Source: Roseinatronobacter sp052379845
GTDB lineage: Bacteria; Pseudomonadota; Alphaproteobacteria; Rhodobacterales; Rhodobacteraceae
Direction: 5' to 3' (one strand)
DNA: 64,000 nucleotides
Assembly (NCBI GenBank): GCA_052379845.1
Contig: JBQTCF010000009.1
A model generated the notes under the pieces. It was not told the DNA's origin. It saw nothing but the letters and a program-made list of their open reading frames with translations, and ran no database searches. The position numbers were made by a program, and so were the translations under genes. This document shows, in pieces, positions 50,139-59,610 of this stretch; position 1 is the stretch's first letter, and each line of letters opens with the position of its first letter.

Positions 50139-50839
50139 GATGCCTGCCTTCTTACAACGCGCCCGTTTGCGATATGAATTCCGCATTCCACCTTGTCCTG
50201 ACCGCGCCAGCGCCCTGCGCGCGGGTCCTCGCCTGTGGCCACGGGGGCCGTGCAGGGCGCGCAGCCGATGGACAGATAGCCTTGCGCCACCAGCGGATGA
50301 CGCGGCAGTCCGAAACGGTCCATATAGGCCGCCAGATCAGCACGGCCCCATGCCGCAAGCGGATTGATTTTCAGATGCGTGTCATCGCGTTCAAACATCT
50401 GCAAATGGCTGCGCGTTGACGCCTGAAACTGCTTGCGGCCCGTGATCCAGCCATCAAACCCCTGCAGGGCCTGTTCCAATGGCCGCGATTTGCGCAAGGC
50501 GCAGCATGCGTCGGGGTCCGCGCGGTGCAGCAGGTTGTCGGGGTCGCGCTGGAACAGGTCGGCGCGGTCCGCTGTGATGATGCGCAGATCACGCAGGTTC
50601 AGCCGCGCCGCAAGGTCGCGCTGATAGGCCAGCGTTTCGGGAAACAGCATCAGGGAATCGATGAACAGCACCGGGGTATCGGGCGCAATTTGCGACACCA
50701 TATGCAGCAACACCGCCGATTCCGCCCCGAAGCTGGACACCAGCGCCACGCGTCCCAGCGCACCCGACAGGCCAAAGCGCAACCCCGCTTCGGCGCTGTG
50801 ATCAAACCGTGTGTTCAATGCGGTCAGGTCATGCAGCAT
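50135..50839 (-). CDS. cysH: Adenylyl/phosphoadenylyl-sulfate reductase
   Basis: A 234-residue reductase. Cysteine motifs DACCALRK and IGCAPCTAPV provide the CC...CxxC ligands of a 4Fe-4S cluster, which points to APS rather than PAPS as substrate; VSSFGAESAVLLHMV is the nucleotide loop and GRKQFQASTR is also diagnostic. The final ECGIH-like segment (VECGIHIANG) carries the catalytic cysteine. It makes sulfite for the adjacent sulfite reductase and overlaps that gene by 11 bases. Confidence 0.93.
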   Translation of the reverse strand: MLHDLTALNTRFDHSAEAGLRFGLSGALGRVALVSSFGAESAVLLHMVSQIAPDTPVLFIDSLMLFPETLAYQRDLAARLNLRDLRIITADRADLFQRDPDNLLHRADPDACCALRKSRPLEQALQGFDGWITGRKQFQASTRSHLQMFERDDTHLKINPLAAWGRADLAAYMDRFGLPRHPLVAQGYLSIGCAPCTAPVATGEDPRAGRWRGQDKVECGIHIANGRVVRRQAS

Positions 50840-52496
50840 CGACCTGCTCCGTGTGATAAAGCGCGGCCTTGAACGGGTCCGCGCCCAACCTGCGATACGC
50901 CTGCAGAAAGGTTTCCGCGCGGTCGTGGCGCAGGGCCAGATAGGCGCGCAAAATCCGTTCAATCGCAGGCACGATCTGGTCATAGGCAAAGCCCGGCCCG
51001 GTGCGCGTGCCGATCATCGCGTCTTCGGTCCCGTCCCCGCCCAGGGTGATCTGGTAGTTTTCCACGCCTGCGCGGTCCAGCCCCAGAATGCCGATATGGC
51101 CGACATGGTGGTGCCCACAGGCATTGATGCAGCCCGAAATCTTGATCTTCAGCGGGCCAATGTCATGTTCCAGCTTCAGCGCATCGACATGTTGCGTGAT
51201 TTCCTGCGCCACGGGAATGGACCGCGCTGTGGCAAGGGCGCAGTAATCCATGCCCGGGCAGGCGATGATATCAGATGCAAGACCCACATTCGCTGTGGCC
51301 AGCCCCGCACTGCGCAACTGCGCATGCAGCGCGGGCAGGTCAGCAAGCGCGACATGGGGCAGAACAAGGTTCTGTTCATGGCTGACACGGATTTCACCCT
51401 GACCGTAGCGGTCAGCCAGATCGGCAATCAGGGTCATCTGCGCATCTGTGGCGTCGCCCGGTGTGCCGCCATGGGGTTTCAGGCTGATGGTGACAATGCT
51501 GTAGCCCGCCATGCGGTGCGGGTGCAGGTTCGTGTCAGACCATGCGCGAAACACCCCGTCGCTGCGGCGCGCAGCGTGATAGGGGGCGTCATCGCGGGGG
51601 GGCAGGTCTGGCGCGGCGAACTGGCGTTTCAGCTGTGCAAGATGCTGCGCCGTCGCGCCCGCATCGAATTGCGGGGCGATTTGCGCAAACTGTGCTTCCA
51701 CCAGATCGCGCACCTTCTCCAGCCCGTTTTCATGCACGGTAATCTTGATGCGGGCCTTGTATTTATTGTCGCGCCGCCCCAGCAGGTTATAGGTGCCCAC
51801 AATCGCTTCCAGATAGGGCAGCAAATCGGCCACGGGCAGGAAATCGCGGATCACCTTGCCAATCATCGGCGTGCGCCCAAGGCCGCCGCCCACGATGACC
51901 TCGAACCCGGTCTGTCCGTCGCGGTGCAGCATCCGCAGCCCGATATCATGCGCCTTGGTCACAGCGCGGTCATTCGGGCTGCCGGTGATGGCGATTTTGA
52001 ACTTGCGGGGCAGGAACTGGAATTCGGGGTGGTCCGTGGACCATTGCCGGATCAGTTCGGCATAGGGGCGGGGGTCCTCAATCTCATCCGCGGCGGCGGC
52101 GGCAAACTGGTCGGATGTGACATTGCGGATGGTGTTGCCCGATGTCTGGATGGCATGCAGCCCCACTTGCGCCAGCGCATCCAGAATATCGGGCACATCC
52201 TTCAGGCGCGGCCAGTTATACTGGATGTTCTGGCGCGTGGTGAAATGGCCATAGCCCTTGTCCCAGCGCGTGGCAATCATGGCAAGCTGGCGCAACTGCG
52301 CCGAATTCAGCGTGCCATAAGGGATAGCCACGCGCAGCATATAGGCGTGAAGCTGCAGATACAGCCCGTTCATCAGCCGCAGGGGGCGGAATTCTTCCTC
52401 GGTCAGGCTGCCGTCAATGCGGCGGTCCACCTGTTCGCGGAACTGGCGGTTGCGTTCGGTAATGAAGGCGCGGTCAAATTCATCATACTGATACAT
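50829..52496 (-). CDS. cysI: Sulfite reductase hemoprotein (nitrite/sulfite reductase family)
   Basis: A 555-residue siroheme/4Fe-4S enzyme. The cluster cysteines are in CPGMDYCALA and KISGCINACGHHHVGHIGI; the N-terminal half has the ferredoxin-like repeat with TTRQNIQYNW. It reduces sulfite to sulfide with six electrons, probably from ferredoxin, because no CysJ flavoprotein is nearby. Operon context with cysG and cysH favours sulfite over nitrite. Confidence 0.93.
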   Translation of the reverse strand: MYQYDEFDRAFITERNRQFREQVDRRIDGSLTEEEFRPLRLMNGLYLQLHAYMLRVAIPYGTLNSAQLRQLAMIATRWDKGYGHFTTRQNIQYNWPRLKDVPDILDALAQVGLHAIQTSGNTIRNVTSDQFAAAAADEIEDPRPYAELIRQWSTDHPEFQFLPRKFKIAITGSPNDRAVTKAHDIGLRMLHRDGQTGFEVIVGGGLGRTPMIGKVIRDFLPVADLLPYLEAIVGTYNLLGRRDNKYKARIKITVHENGLEKVRDLVEAQFAQIAPQFDAGATAQHLAQLKRQFAAPDLPPRDDAPYHAARRSDGVFRAWSDTNLHPHRMAGYSIVTISLKPHGGTPGDATDAQMTLIADLADRYGQGEIRVSHEQNLVLPHVALADLPALHAQLRSAGLATANVGLASDIIACPGMDYCALATARSIPVAQEITQHVDALKLEHDIGPLKIKISGCINACGHHHVGHIGILGLDRAGVENYQITLGGDGTEDAMIGTRTGPGFAYDQIVPAIERILRAYLALRHDRAETFLQAYRRLGADPFKAALYHTEQVDAA

Positions 52497-52501
52497 GATG
52501 C

Positions 52502-52801
52502 TTATCCTTGCGATTGCTTGCCATGGGCATAGTTGGACGGGCCACGACGGCGGAAATCCTCGCGGAAATGCGCAGGTTCAATGCCAGCGGTGCCAAGGCG
52601 CATATCCGCCAGATAACAGCCCACAACCTGATCATGACGCTGGCTTGCGTGGTGCAGTGCGTCTTGTGCCTGTGCGGGGTCGCTGAACACTTTTGCGTTT
52701 TGCAAGTCCCGCGTCCAGCCGTCCGTGGCGTCCAGCCAGACGACATCGCCTTCCAACAAGGCATTGGCGGTTATAACTTTTACAACGGGGTTTTTTGACA
52801 T
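52502..52801 (-). CDS. DUF2849 protein of the sulfate assimilation operon
   Basis: A 99-residue protein with KVITANALLEGDVVWLDATDGWTRDL at its N-terminus. DUF2849 genes sit between cysG and cysI in many alphaproteobacteria; the function is not known. It starts one base before the cysG stop codon region and ends five bases before cysI. Confidence 0.88.
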   Translation of the reverse strand: MSKNPVVKVITANALLEGDVVWLDATDGWTRDLQNAKVFSDPAQAQDALHHASQRHDQVVGCYLADMRLGTAGIEPAHFREDFRRRGPSNYAHGKQSQG

Positions 52802-52802
52802 G

Positions 52803-54191
52803 TCAGGCCCTCGCTTCCAGCAGGTCAGGCAGCATATTGGCCGCGCGCGCAGGTGTCAGGCCCAGCAACATGACCACAGGACCCCGTAGCGCCTGCACAG
52901 TTTGCGCCAGCCTGTCCAACCTGCACGGCGTGACGGACTGAATGGGCTGCGAGGCATTCTCGACCAATGTAACCGGCGTGGCGGCATCTGCGCCCTGCAT
53001 CAGCAACCGCCCCTGTATGACACGGGCCGCGCGTTTGCCCATATAGATGGCGGCGACACTGCCGGGGCGGGCAAGTGCGGCCCAGTCCAGATCGGCGATA
53101 CCATCCTTGTCATGGGCGGTCAGGATATGCAGGTCGGTGTTGCGCCCGCGCCGTGTCAGGCTGCGCCCGATTGTGGCGGCGGCGGCGCTGGCGGCGGTAA
53201 TGCCGGGCGTTACCCCCCAGTCAATGCCAGCTGCATCCAGTGCCTCGGTTTCTTCGTCAAGGCGGGCAAAAATTGCGGCATCGCCCCCTTTCAGGCGCAC
53301 GACATGCGCGCCCTCGCGGGCATGCTCAACCATAAGGGCGTTGATCTGGTCCTGCGGGGTGGACGGGCCGAACCCTTCCTTGCCCACAGCAATGAACACC
53401 GCTTCGCGCCGCGCAAGTTCCAGAATGGCCGGGGTCACCAGACGGTCATGAATGACCACATCCGCGCGGTCCAGCAAGCGGCGCGCGCGCAAAGTCATCA
53501 ATTCAGGGTCGCCGGGGCCAGCGCCCACCAGGTCCACACGGCCCATCCGGTCATGGTGCGCAAGGTGCCGGTCGCGCAGGGCAAACAGCGCGTCTTGCAG
53601 GCGTTGGTCGTCAGGGTGCGCCATCAGGTCCGGTCCGGCCTGCAGATAATACTCTGCCCAGAAATCGCGCCGCGCGCGGCCACGGGGCAGGACGTCCGCA
53701 TGGGGGCGAAACGCCTTGCCTGCCTGCGCAAGCTGGCCCAACGCGGCGGGCAAGCGGTCTTCCATATCTTTCTTGATGGCGCGCGCCAGCACAGGGGCAG
53801 CCCCTTCGGTGCCAATCGCCACCACAACGGGGTCGCGGTCCACCATGGCGGGGGTGATGAAATCGCTTCCTTCCAGATTGTCCACGATATTGACCAAGGC
53901 CCCGACCGAGCGCCCAAGCGCGGCATTCGCGGTGTCCAGCGTATCATCTTCTGTGGCGCTGTAGACCAGCCGCATTCCGGCCAGATCCTGCGCTTGCGGC
54001 GCGCGGCGGATCAGGCTGTGGCCATGTGCGTGCACTGCTTGCGCCAGTTCGGGTTCGGGTGCGGGCGCGAACACTGTGATCCGCGCCTGCGTCTTGAACA
54101 ACAGACGCAACTTGGCAAGGGCCGCTTCGCCATTGCCAATGACGGCGATATTTGCCTGCGCGGTATCTAGGAAGATTGGAAAATGCTGCAT
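52803..54191 (-). CDS. cysG: Siroheme synthase (multifunctional CysG)
   Basis: A 462-residue fusion. The N-terminal precorrin-2 dehydrogenase/ferrochelatase has NAD loop IAVIGNGEAALAKL, and the C-terminal uroporphyrinogen III methyltransferase has VDLVGAGPGDPELMTLRARRLL and VRLKGGDAAIFARLDEE. It makes the siroheme of the CysI protein encoded two genes downstream. ATG at 54191 is used; an in-frame ATG at 54236 adds 15 residues. Confidence 0.94.
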   Translation of the reverse strand: MQHFPIFLDTAQANIAVIGNGEAALAKLRLLFKTQARITVFAPAPEPELAQAVHAHGHSLIRRAPQAQDLAGMRLVYSATEDDTLDTANAALGRSVGALVNIVDNLEGSDFITPAMVDRDPVVVAIGTEGAAPVLARAIKKDMEDRLPAALGQLAQAGKAFRPHADVLPRGRARRDFWAEYYLQAGPDLMAHPDDQRLQDALFALRDRHLAHHDRMGRVDLVGAGPGDPELMTLRARRLLDRADVVIHDRLVTPAILELARREAVFIAVGKEGFGPSTPQDQINALMVEHAREGAHVVRLKGGDAAIFARLDEETEALDAAGIDWGVTPGITAASAAAATIGRSLTRRGRNTDLHILTAHDKDGIADLDWAALARPGSVAAIYMGKRAARVIQGRLLMQGADAATPVTLVENASQPIQSVTPCRLDRLAQTVQALRGPVVMLLGLTPARAANMLPDLLEARA

Positions 54192-54659
54192 GACTCGCCT
54201 CTTGTTTTCGAGGTAACTTAGAACAAAATTCCGCATTTAAGGCAATTCTCCAAAGAGAATAAGAACGTTGTGGCAAATGTGCGAAAATGGCGGAAATTTG
54301 TTCTGCGGCTGTGGTGGGTTTGCGAATGGATGATTTGGCTTGCGGCCCAAAAGCGGAACCTTGTTGGTCCAGCCCATGGCGCTTTGCCCGGCAGCCGGCC
54401 TGAAAAGGCAGCCCAGACGCCCCTTGTCCAAGCGCCAGCGCGTGGTGCGCAAAACTGGGAGCCGGTTCTGCGGGCAATAGTCCACCGTCACAAAGGGCGC
54501 GGGGATTGCCAAAGGCAACGCATTTCAGAGGGCGATCATTCCCTTTTGCAGCGGCGCGTTGCTGTGGATAACAGGGCGTATATAGCAAAAAGGCCGATGC
54601 AAACCCGCATCAGCCCCGCCTGATTTCTGCCTGTGTCAGCGGCCCCCGATGACGGGGTG
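54192..54659. other. 468-base intergenic region upstream of the cys operon
   Basis: Starts with AT-rich sequence likely to hold the leftward cys promoter, including the perfect inverted repeat ATTCTC-CAAA-GAGAAT at 54245-54260, 54 bases before the cysG start, a candidate operator. The remainder shows a short open frame (from 54270) with no family resemblance or RBS, and no RNA gene that I can recognise. No divergent regulator gene is present. Confidence 0.5.
54245..54260. promoter_or_regulatory. Candidate operator of the cys operon
   Basis: ATTCTC-CAAA-GAGAAT is a perfect dyad with 6-base arms upstream of cysG. Its size fits an Lrp/AsnC-type or other dimeric regulator. Which factor binds cannot be inferred. 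Confidence 0.4.
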
Positions 54660-55229
54660 TTACCGCCCCCAAGTGCGGGTTGCGCCGCAATCGAAATGCA
54701 CGAAATTGGAACCGGAATACCGCCCGACCCCGCCCGCGCGGCAGGCTTCGGCTGCTTGCGCAATCTGGGACACAGACCGCGATTGCAACCGCACATCTGC
54801 AGCCTGCCCCTTCAGATGCAAGGAGTTCTGCGCCACATTGCGTGACCGCGCGCGCAGCATCGCGTTCGTTTGCGGGGACCGATAGCCGGATAACAGCATA
54901 TAGGGTTCGTTCACGCCCAACAAGTTATGCGCAGCGGCCAGAAAATCGACAGTGCGCGTGTCAATGCTGTGCACGGCATTATTGCGCCAGTCGCGGAAGA
55001 AATGGTTAATCTCGGACAGGGATTCGGGAATATAGGATCCGTCAATCCAGTAGATCAGATTGATACGTTCACCGGTGCGCCCGGAATAGAATTGTAGCTT
55101 CCGAATATCGCCTGCGCCGCGTGCATAGGCGGTAACACCGGGGAAAAACGGGGCAGCTGAAATGGCCGTGGCCGCAAACGCCCCTAGAATAGACCGGCGC
55201 GTAAGCCCGCTGGATTTGTTTTCACACAT
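54660..55229 (-). CDS. DUF882/peptidase M15-type exported protein
   Basis: A 189-residue protein with a twin-arginine signal (LTRRSILGAFAATAISAAPFF) and a zinc peptidase-like domain of the VanY/M15 superfamily: YMLLSGYRSPQTN, SLHLKGQAADV (H-x6-D) and NFVHFDCG. Likely a periplasmic murein carboxypeptidase or muramoyl-peptide hydrolase. MCENKSSG at 55229 is used as the start; an ATG at 55265 has no RBS. Confidence 0.85.
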   Translation of the reverse strand: MCENKSSGLTRRSILGAFAATAISAAPFFPGVTAYARGAGDIRKLQFYSGRTGERINLIYWIDGSYIPESLSEINHFFRDWRNNAVHSIDTRTVDFLAAAHNLLGVNEPYMLLSGYRSPQTNAMLRARSRNVAQNSLHLKGQAADVRLQSRSVSQIAQAAEACRAGGVGRYSGSNFVHFDCGATRTWGR

Positions 55230-55668
55230 CTGAACGGCTGTCCCTTTTCCTGTCCTGACGGTCATTTTTTTATATGGCAATGTGTGCCATGGCGGGCGCA
55301 AGATTGATTTTCTTAAGTCGGTATCACGCATGCCATACATCGCCGTTGTCCAGTATGTTGCACATTCGTGCGCGCAACCCAAGGAAAGATCGGCGCATGG
55401 TTCCGCGTAGCTGCGCAACTAAGCGGAAAATTGCCCACCACAGGGGCGCGCCTGATGGCACAGGCATATGATCTGGCAACATTCTTGTTGCGCATTGGGG
55501 GCGTCTCATTGGGGGATCACTATCTGAATTTGTTGAAAGAAACCTTAAAGCAACACTCGGAAGGGGCGCGCGCCGTCCTCTCAGGCTTGTGAGTGGACGT
55601 GATCGGCGGTATTTTGCCAATCTTGTGATCACTGCTTTTTGATTCCCCCGCCCTGCAGGAGGTGCGTT
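55230..55668. other. 439-base divergent intergenic region
   Basis: Lies between two divergently transcribed peptidoglycan-related genes, so it should contain both promoters. TTGTTGAAAGAAACCTTAAA near 55531 is moderately AT-rich. No gene, terminator or RNA is recognised; the short open frames have neither RBS nor family resemblance. Confidence 0.4.
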
Positions 55669-57276
55669 TTGTTGTTCAGGAATGTCGTTTCTAAGATCAA
55701 TTCCGGTTTTGTGGTGTTTGGCCTTGTGTGTGTGTTGGGAACGGGCGGGGCTGTGCCGGCCCATGCGCAACAATTTCCGGCATTCCGTCAAGCCTTGGCT
55801 GAAGGCGCATCCTTTGACAGTGGCGTGTCGGCATTTTATCGCGCGCGCGATTTTGCGCCCCTGTGGACAGGGGCGGAGCATGCTGATCGGCGCGCGGCGC
55901 TTGTCAATGCCCTGTCGCGTGCCGCCGATCATGGCTTGCCTGCGGCGCGCTATGACCTTGACGGGCTGCTGGCCGCGTTCGAGGCCGTGCAAAGCGAGCG
56001 TGACCGCGCGCTGCTGGAAGCGCGCATAACCCGTGTATTTCTAAGCTTCGCTACCGACCTGAGCAGTGGTGTGCTGGACCCGCGCCGCATTGACCGCAAT
56101 ATTGTGCGCGAATTGCCCCGCCCTGACCCCGAAACCCTGCTGCGCGACTTCGCGCAGGCGCAACCCGCGACATTCATGCGCAATCTTGCCCCGAGGGCCC
56201 CCGAATATGCGCGGCTTTTCCGTGCCAGAATGCAGCTGGAACAGACCATTCAAAACGGGGGGTGGGGGCCGCGCGTTCCCGAGGTGCGCTTTACACCCGG
56301 CACATCAAGCGATGCGGTCATCGCGCTGCGCAACAGGCTGATTGCGATGGGCTATCTGGGGCGTTCGGCATCCGCCAGCTATGATGCGGCGTTGCAAACT
56401 GCAGTGCTGAATTTTCAGGTCAACCATGGTATCGAAGCTGACGGAATTGCAGGCACGGCCACCATTCGCGCCCTCAATGTCAGCGCGCAGGACCGTCTGG
56501 CTGCCGTGAACGTCGCCATGGAGCGAGAGCGGTGGTTGAACATTCCGCGCGGGGACCGGCATATCTGGGTGAACCTTACGGATTTCAACGCCCAGATCGT
56601 GGATTACGATCAGGTCACATTCCAGACGCGCGCCGTTGTGGGCGCGCAGGCCGGTGACCGGCAAACGCCGGAATTTTCGCACCGCATGACCTATCTGGAA
56701 ATCAACCCCGACTGGACATTGCCACGGTCCATTCTTGCGCGGTCCTATTGGGGGGCGTTGGCGTCTGGCGGGGCGCGCCATCTGGAGGTTGTGGACGCAC
56801 AGGGGCGCGTTGTGCCACGTTCGGCCATAAATTTCGGGCGCTACACGCCTGCCAATTTCCCGTTCAATGTGCGCCAGCCACCGGGGCCGACAAATGCGCT
56901 TGGCGAAGTGAAGTTCATGTTCCCGAACCCTTATGCGATTTATTTGCATGACACGCCCGAACGGCATTTGTTCAACACCACCGTGCGCACGCATTCATCG
57001 GGCTGTGTGCGGCTGAATGACCCACGGGATTTCGCTTATGAACTGCTGTCGCGCCAGAGCGAGGACCCGCGCGGTTTGTATCATTCCGTCCTGAACTCGG
57101 GCCAGCAGACACGGGTTTTTCTGGACGACCCTGTGCAGATCCATCTGGTTTATCGCACGGCCTTTACCAATGCGCGCGGGGAGCTGAATTTCCGCGAGGA
57201 CATGTATGGGCGTGATGCCCGCATTCATGAGGCGCTGAAGAACGCCGGGGCGGTCAGCAGCGGAATCCGCAGCTGA
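55669..57276 (+). CDS. L,D-transpeptidase with peptidoglycan-binding domain (LdtD/YcbB-like)
   Basis: A 535-residue exported enzyme. A signal peptide (about residues 1-33, ending PAHA) is followed by a scaffold domain, a PG-binding repeat (SDAVIALRNRLIAMGYLG), and the YkuD catalytic domain with HDTPERHLF and THSSGCVRL holding the nucleophile cysteine near residue 445. It forms 3-3 cross-links. The start is probably the TTG at 55669: AGGAGG lies six bases before it, and no ATG or GTG fits the signal peptide. Confidence 0.9.
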   Translation: MLFRNVVSKINSGFVVFGLVCVLGTGGAVPAHAQQFPAFRQALAEGASFDSGVSAFYRARDFAPLWTGAEHADRRAALVNALSRAADHGLPAARYDLDGLLAAFEAVQSERDRALLEARITRVFLSFATDLSSGVLDPRRIDRNIVRELPRPDPETLLRDFAQAQPATFMRNLAPRAPEYARLFRARMQLEQTIQNGGWGPRVPEVRFTPGTSSDAVIALRNRLIAMGYLGRSASASYDAALQTAVLNFQVNHGIEADGIAGTATIRALNVSAQDRLAAVNVAMERERWLNIPRGDRHIWVNLTDFNAQIVDYDQVTFQTRAVVGAQAGDRQTPEFSHRMTYLEINPDWTLPRSILARSYWGALASGGARHLEVVDAQGRVVPRSAINFGRYTPANFPFNVRQPPGPTNALGEVKFMFPNPYAIYLHDTPERHLFNTTVRTHSSGCVRLNDPRDFAYELLSRQSEDPRGLYHSVLNSGQQTRVFLDDPVQIHLVYRTAFTNARGELNFREDMYGRDARIHEALKNAGAVSSGIRS

Positions 57277-57418
57277 TACCGCACGCGCCGGACCATCCCC
57301 GGCGCGGCCTCGACCCGAAGACGCCCTGACCCACAGCGATTTGAGTTGCCCTCTGTTGCGAAACTGTTACATTCTGCGACGATATGGAACGCACCTGCCA
57401 TGAGACGGAGTGTTCCCG

Positions 57419-57706
57419 ATGGGACTGGAATACATGCAGACGACGACTGAAACTGCCCGGCGCGTGATTGATATCATCGCACAGCAAGCAATGGTTGACA
57501 CATCCGAGGTGGGCATGGACATGGCCCTGAGTGACCTTGGGCTTGATAGTCTTGGTCTGGTCGAATGTATCTTCGGAATAGAGGAGGCATTCGACATATC
57601 GGTGCCGTTCAATGCCAACGCGCCCGACCAAACCGGGTTCGATATTTCCACGGTTGGCGCGATCATCCTGGAAGTTGAAAAGCTGATCGCCAGAAAAGCC
57701 GCATGA
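57419..57706 (+). CDS. Specialised acyl carrier protein
   Basis: A 95-residue ACP with the phosphopantetheine serine in DLGLDSLGLVECIFGIEEAF. It is longer at the C-terminus than housekeeping AcpP and resembles AcpXL-type carriers for special fatty acids. Its end overlaps the start of a ketosynthase gene by four bases, so the two form a dedicated acyl-chain module. ATG at 57419 follows GGAG; a second ATG lies 15 bases on. Confidence 0.88.
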   Translation: MGLEYMQTTTETARRVIDIIAQQAMVDTSEVGMDMALSDLGLDSLGLVECIFGIEEAFDISVPFNANAPDQTGFDISTVGAIILEVEKLIARKAA

Positions 57707-58914
57707 GGCGCGTTGTCATAACCGGCGCTGGCACTGTGAATGCGCTGGCCAATGACAGCATGGGCACTTTCACCGCGCTGCAACGCGGTCTGTGCGGCAT
57801 TGGCCCGCTGACATGCCGCGATGTGGACCGCCTGACGGTGCAGGTGGGCGCTGAAATTCGCGGCTTTGACCCCGAACAGCATTTCGCGCGAAATACCTTG
57901 CCGTTGCTGGACCGTTTCACCCAGATCGCGCTTGTGTCCGCGCGCGAAGCTGTGGCGCAATCGGGGCTGTCCTTTGATGGTGCGCTGGGGCTGCGCGCCG
58001 GGGTCATCATGGGAACGGCCGGGGGCGGCAACCTGACGGTGGATGACAATTACCGCACTGTCTATGCCGAGGGGAAGAACCGTGTTCATCCCTTCGTGGT
58101 GCCGCGCCTGATGCATAATGCGGCCACGTCCCATATTTCGATGGAATTCGGGCTGAAGGGGCCAGCCTTTACTGTGTCCACGGCCTGCGCATCGGCCAAT
58201 CATGCGATGGGGCAGGCGTTCCAGATAGTGCGCTGCGGGATGGCGGATGTCATGCTGACGGGCGGATCGGAAGCGATGCTGGGCTTTGGCGGCATAAAGG
58301 CATGGGAAGGGCTGCGCGTCATGGCGCGCGACACCTGCCGCCCCTTTTCGCGCGACCGCACAGGGATGATTCAAGGCGAAGGCGGCGCGGTCTTCGTGTT
58401 CGAGGAATGGACGCATGCCCGCGCGCGCGGTGCGCCCATACTGGCCGAAGTGGCAGGGTTCGGCCTAAGTGCCGATGCCGGTGACATTGTTATGCCCGAT
58501 GTGGACGGGCCAGTGCGCGCCATGCGCGCCGCCCTGTCCGACGCCGGGGTTGCGGCGCAGGATGTGGGCTATGTGAATGCCCATGGCACAGGCACAGCCG
58601 CGAATGACCGCGTGGAATCGCAGGCGCTGCGCGCGGTGATGGGGGCGCATCTGGACAAGCTGCCGGTGTCGTCCACAAAATCCATGCATGGCCACCTTAT
58701 TGGCGGGACCAGCGCGGTCGAACTTCTGGCCTGCCTGATGGCGCTGAAGGATGGCGTCATTGCGCCCACAATCAACCACACCGAATTTGACCCCGATTGC
58801 GTGCCGGACCCGGTCCCCAATGAGGCACGCGGCGCCAGCGTTGACATTGTGATGAGCAATGCCTTCGCGTTTGGTGGCCTGAATGCGGTGCTTGTTTTGC
58901 GCGCTGCGCCCTGA
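57703..58914 (+). CDS. Beta-ketoacyl-ACP synthase (FabF-like)
   Basis: A 403-residue condensing enzyme with the Cys-His-His triad: STACASANHAMGQA, NAHGTGTAANDRVE and STKSMHGHLIGGTSAVE. It elongates an acyl chain on the ACP encoded immediately upstream. The pair is separate from the housekeeping fab cluster, so a special lipid or secondary product is likely; no further biosynthetic gene is adjacent. Confidence 0.92.
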   Translation: MRRVVITGAGTVNALANDSMGTFTALQRGLCGIGPLTCRDVDRLTVQVGAEIRGFDPEQHFARNTLPLLDRFTQIALVSAREAVAQSGLSFDGALGLRAGVIMGTAGGGNLTVDDNYRTVYAEGKNRVHPFVVPRLMHNAATSHISMEFGLKGPAFTVSTACASANHAMGQAFQIVRCGMADVMLTGGSEAMLGFGGIKAWEGLRVMARDTCRPFSRDRTGMIQGEGGAVFVFEEWTHARARGAPILAEVAGFGLSADAGDIVMPDVDGPVRAMRAALSDAGVAAQDVGYVNAHGTGTAANDRVESQALRAVMGAHLDKLPVSSTKSMHGHLIGGTSAVELLACLMALKDGVIAPTINHTEFDPDCVPDPVPNEARGASVDIVMSNAFAFGGLNAVLVLRAAP

Positions 58915-58919
58915 CCCCG

Positions 58920-59411
58920 TCAGGGGTGGGGGGGGGCTGTGTCATCATCCGGCGACGTGTCCACCATGCGTTGCGCCGTGTCGCGCAGTTCGTTCAGAAG
59001 ATCCAGAAGCATGTCCAGCCGTTCCGGTCCGAACGCTTTTGCCAAACGCGTGTAGTCGGGTTCTGATTCCTGCAAAACCTGTTCAAACAACGCGCGTCCC
59101 GTTTCGGTCAGGGCGACCATATGTCTGCGCGCGTCGGCACACTCAACCTGACGGATCAAACCCCGCTGCGTCATCGCGCGGAAAATGCGCGTCAGCGAGG
59201 GCGGCAGAATGACACAGCGTTCGGAAAGTGTGCGTGCATCAAGCGCGTCCGCTTCAGCCAAGGCGCGCAAGACCCGCCATTGCGGCATTGTCAGATCATG
59301 GCCATCAATGAAGGGTTTGAACAACCGGGTTGTTGCCTCTCTGGTGCGCAGCAGCGCAATGGGCAAGGATTTCTCGAATTTGTGCAGCGCGCGCTTGGGT
59401 GTCTGGGTCAT
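58920..59411 (-). CDS. MarR-family regulator, HpaR-like
   Basis: A 163-residue winged-helix repressor. KSLPIALLRTREATTRLFKPFIDGHDLTMPQWRVLRALAE followed by ILPPSLTRIFRAMTQRGLI matches the HpaR branch that controls homoprotocatechuate degradation. No catabolic genes lie nearby, so its target here is unclear. The start at 59411 excludes 27 upstream codons. It is convergent with the ketosynthase gene. Confidence 0.85.
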   Translation of the reverse strand: MTQTPKRALHKFEKSLPIALLRTREATTRLFKPFIDGHDLTMPQWRVLRALAEADALDARTLSERCVILPPSLTRIFRAMTQRGLIRQVECADARRHMVALTETGRALFEQVLQESEPDYTRLAKAFGPERLDMLLDLLNELRDTAQRMVDTSPDDDTAPPHP

Positions 59412-59610
59412 TACTCCGCCTGTCCGTATTTTCGACACAGTATCAAGACCTGACGATATTTCAAAATGAAAATTATTTCGCAGTTGCGGCAAAATGGCGC
59501 CTGCGCCAGTTCCGGTTTTCCTGTTCGCGTGGTTGCGTCAGGGGTTGCGCCTGCAGGCGCGATTGGGCATCACCGCGCAACTGTGAACCAGTCCAGAACA
59601 GGGACAGACC

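Noticed and set aside
54270..54623. Possible gene upstream of the cys operon
   Set aside because: Tryptophan/arginine-rich translation without family resemblance or RBS, and it overlaps the likely cys promoter region.
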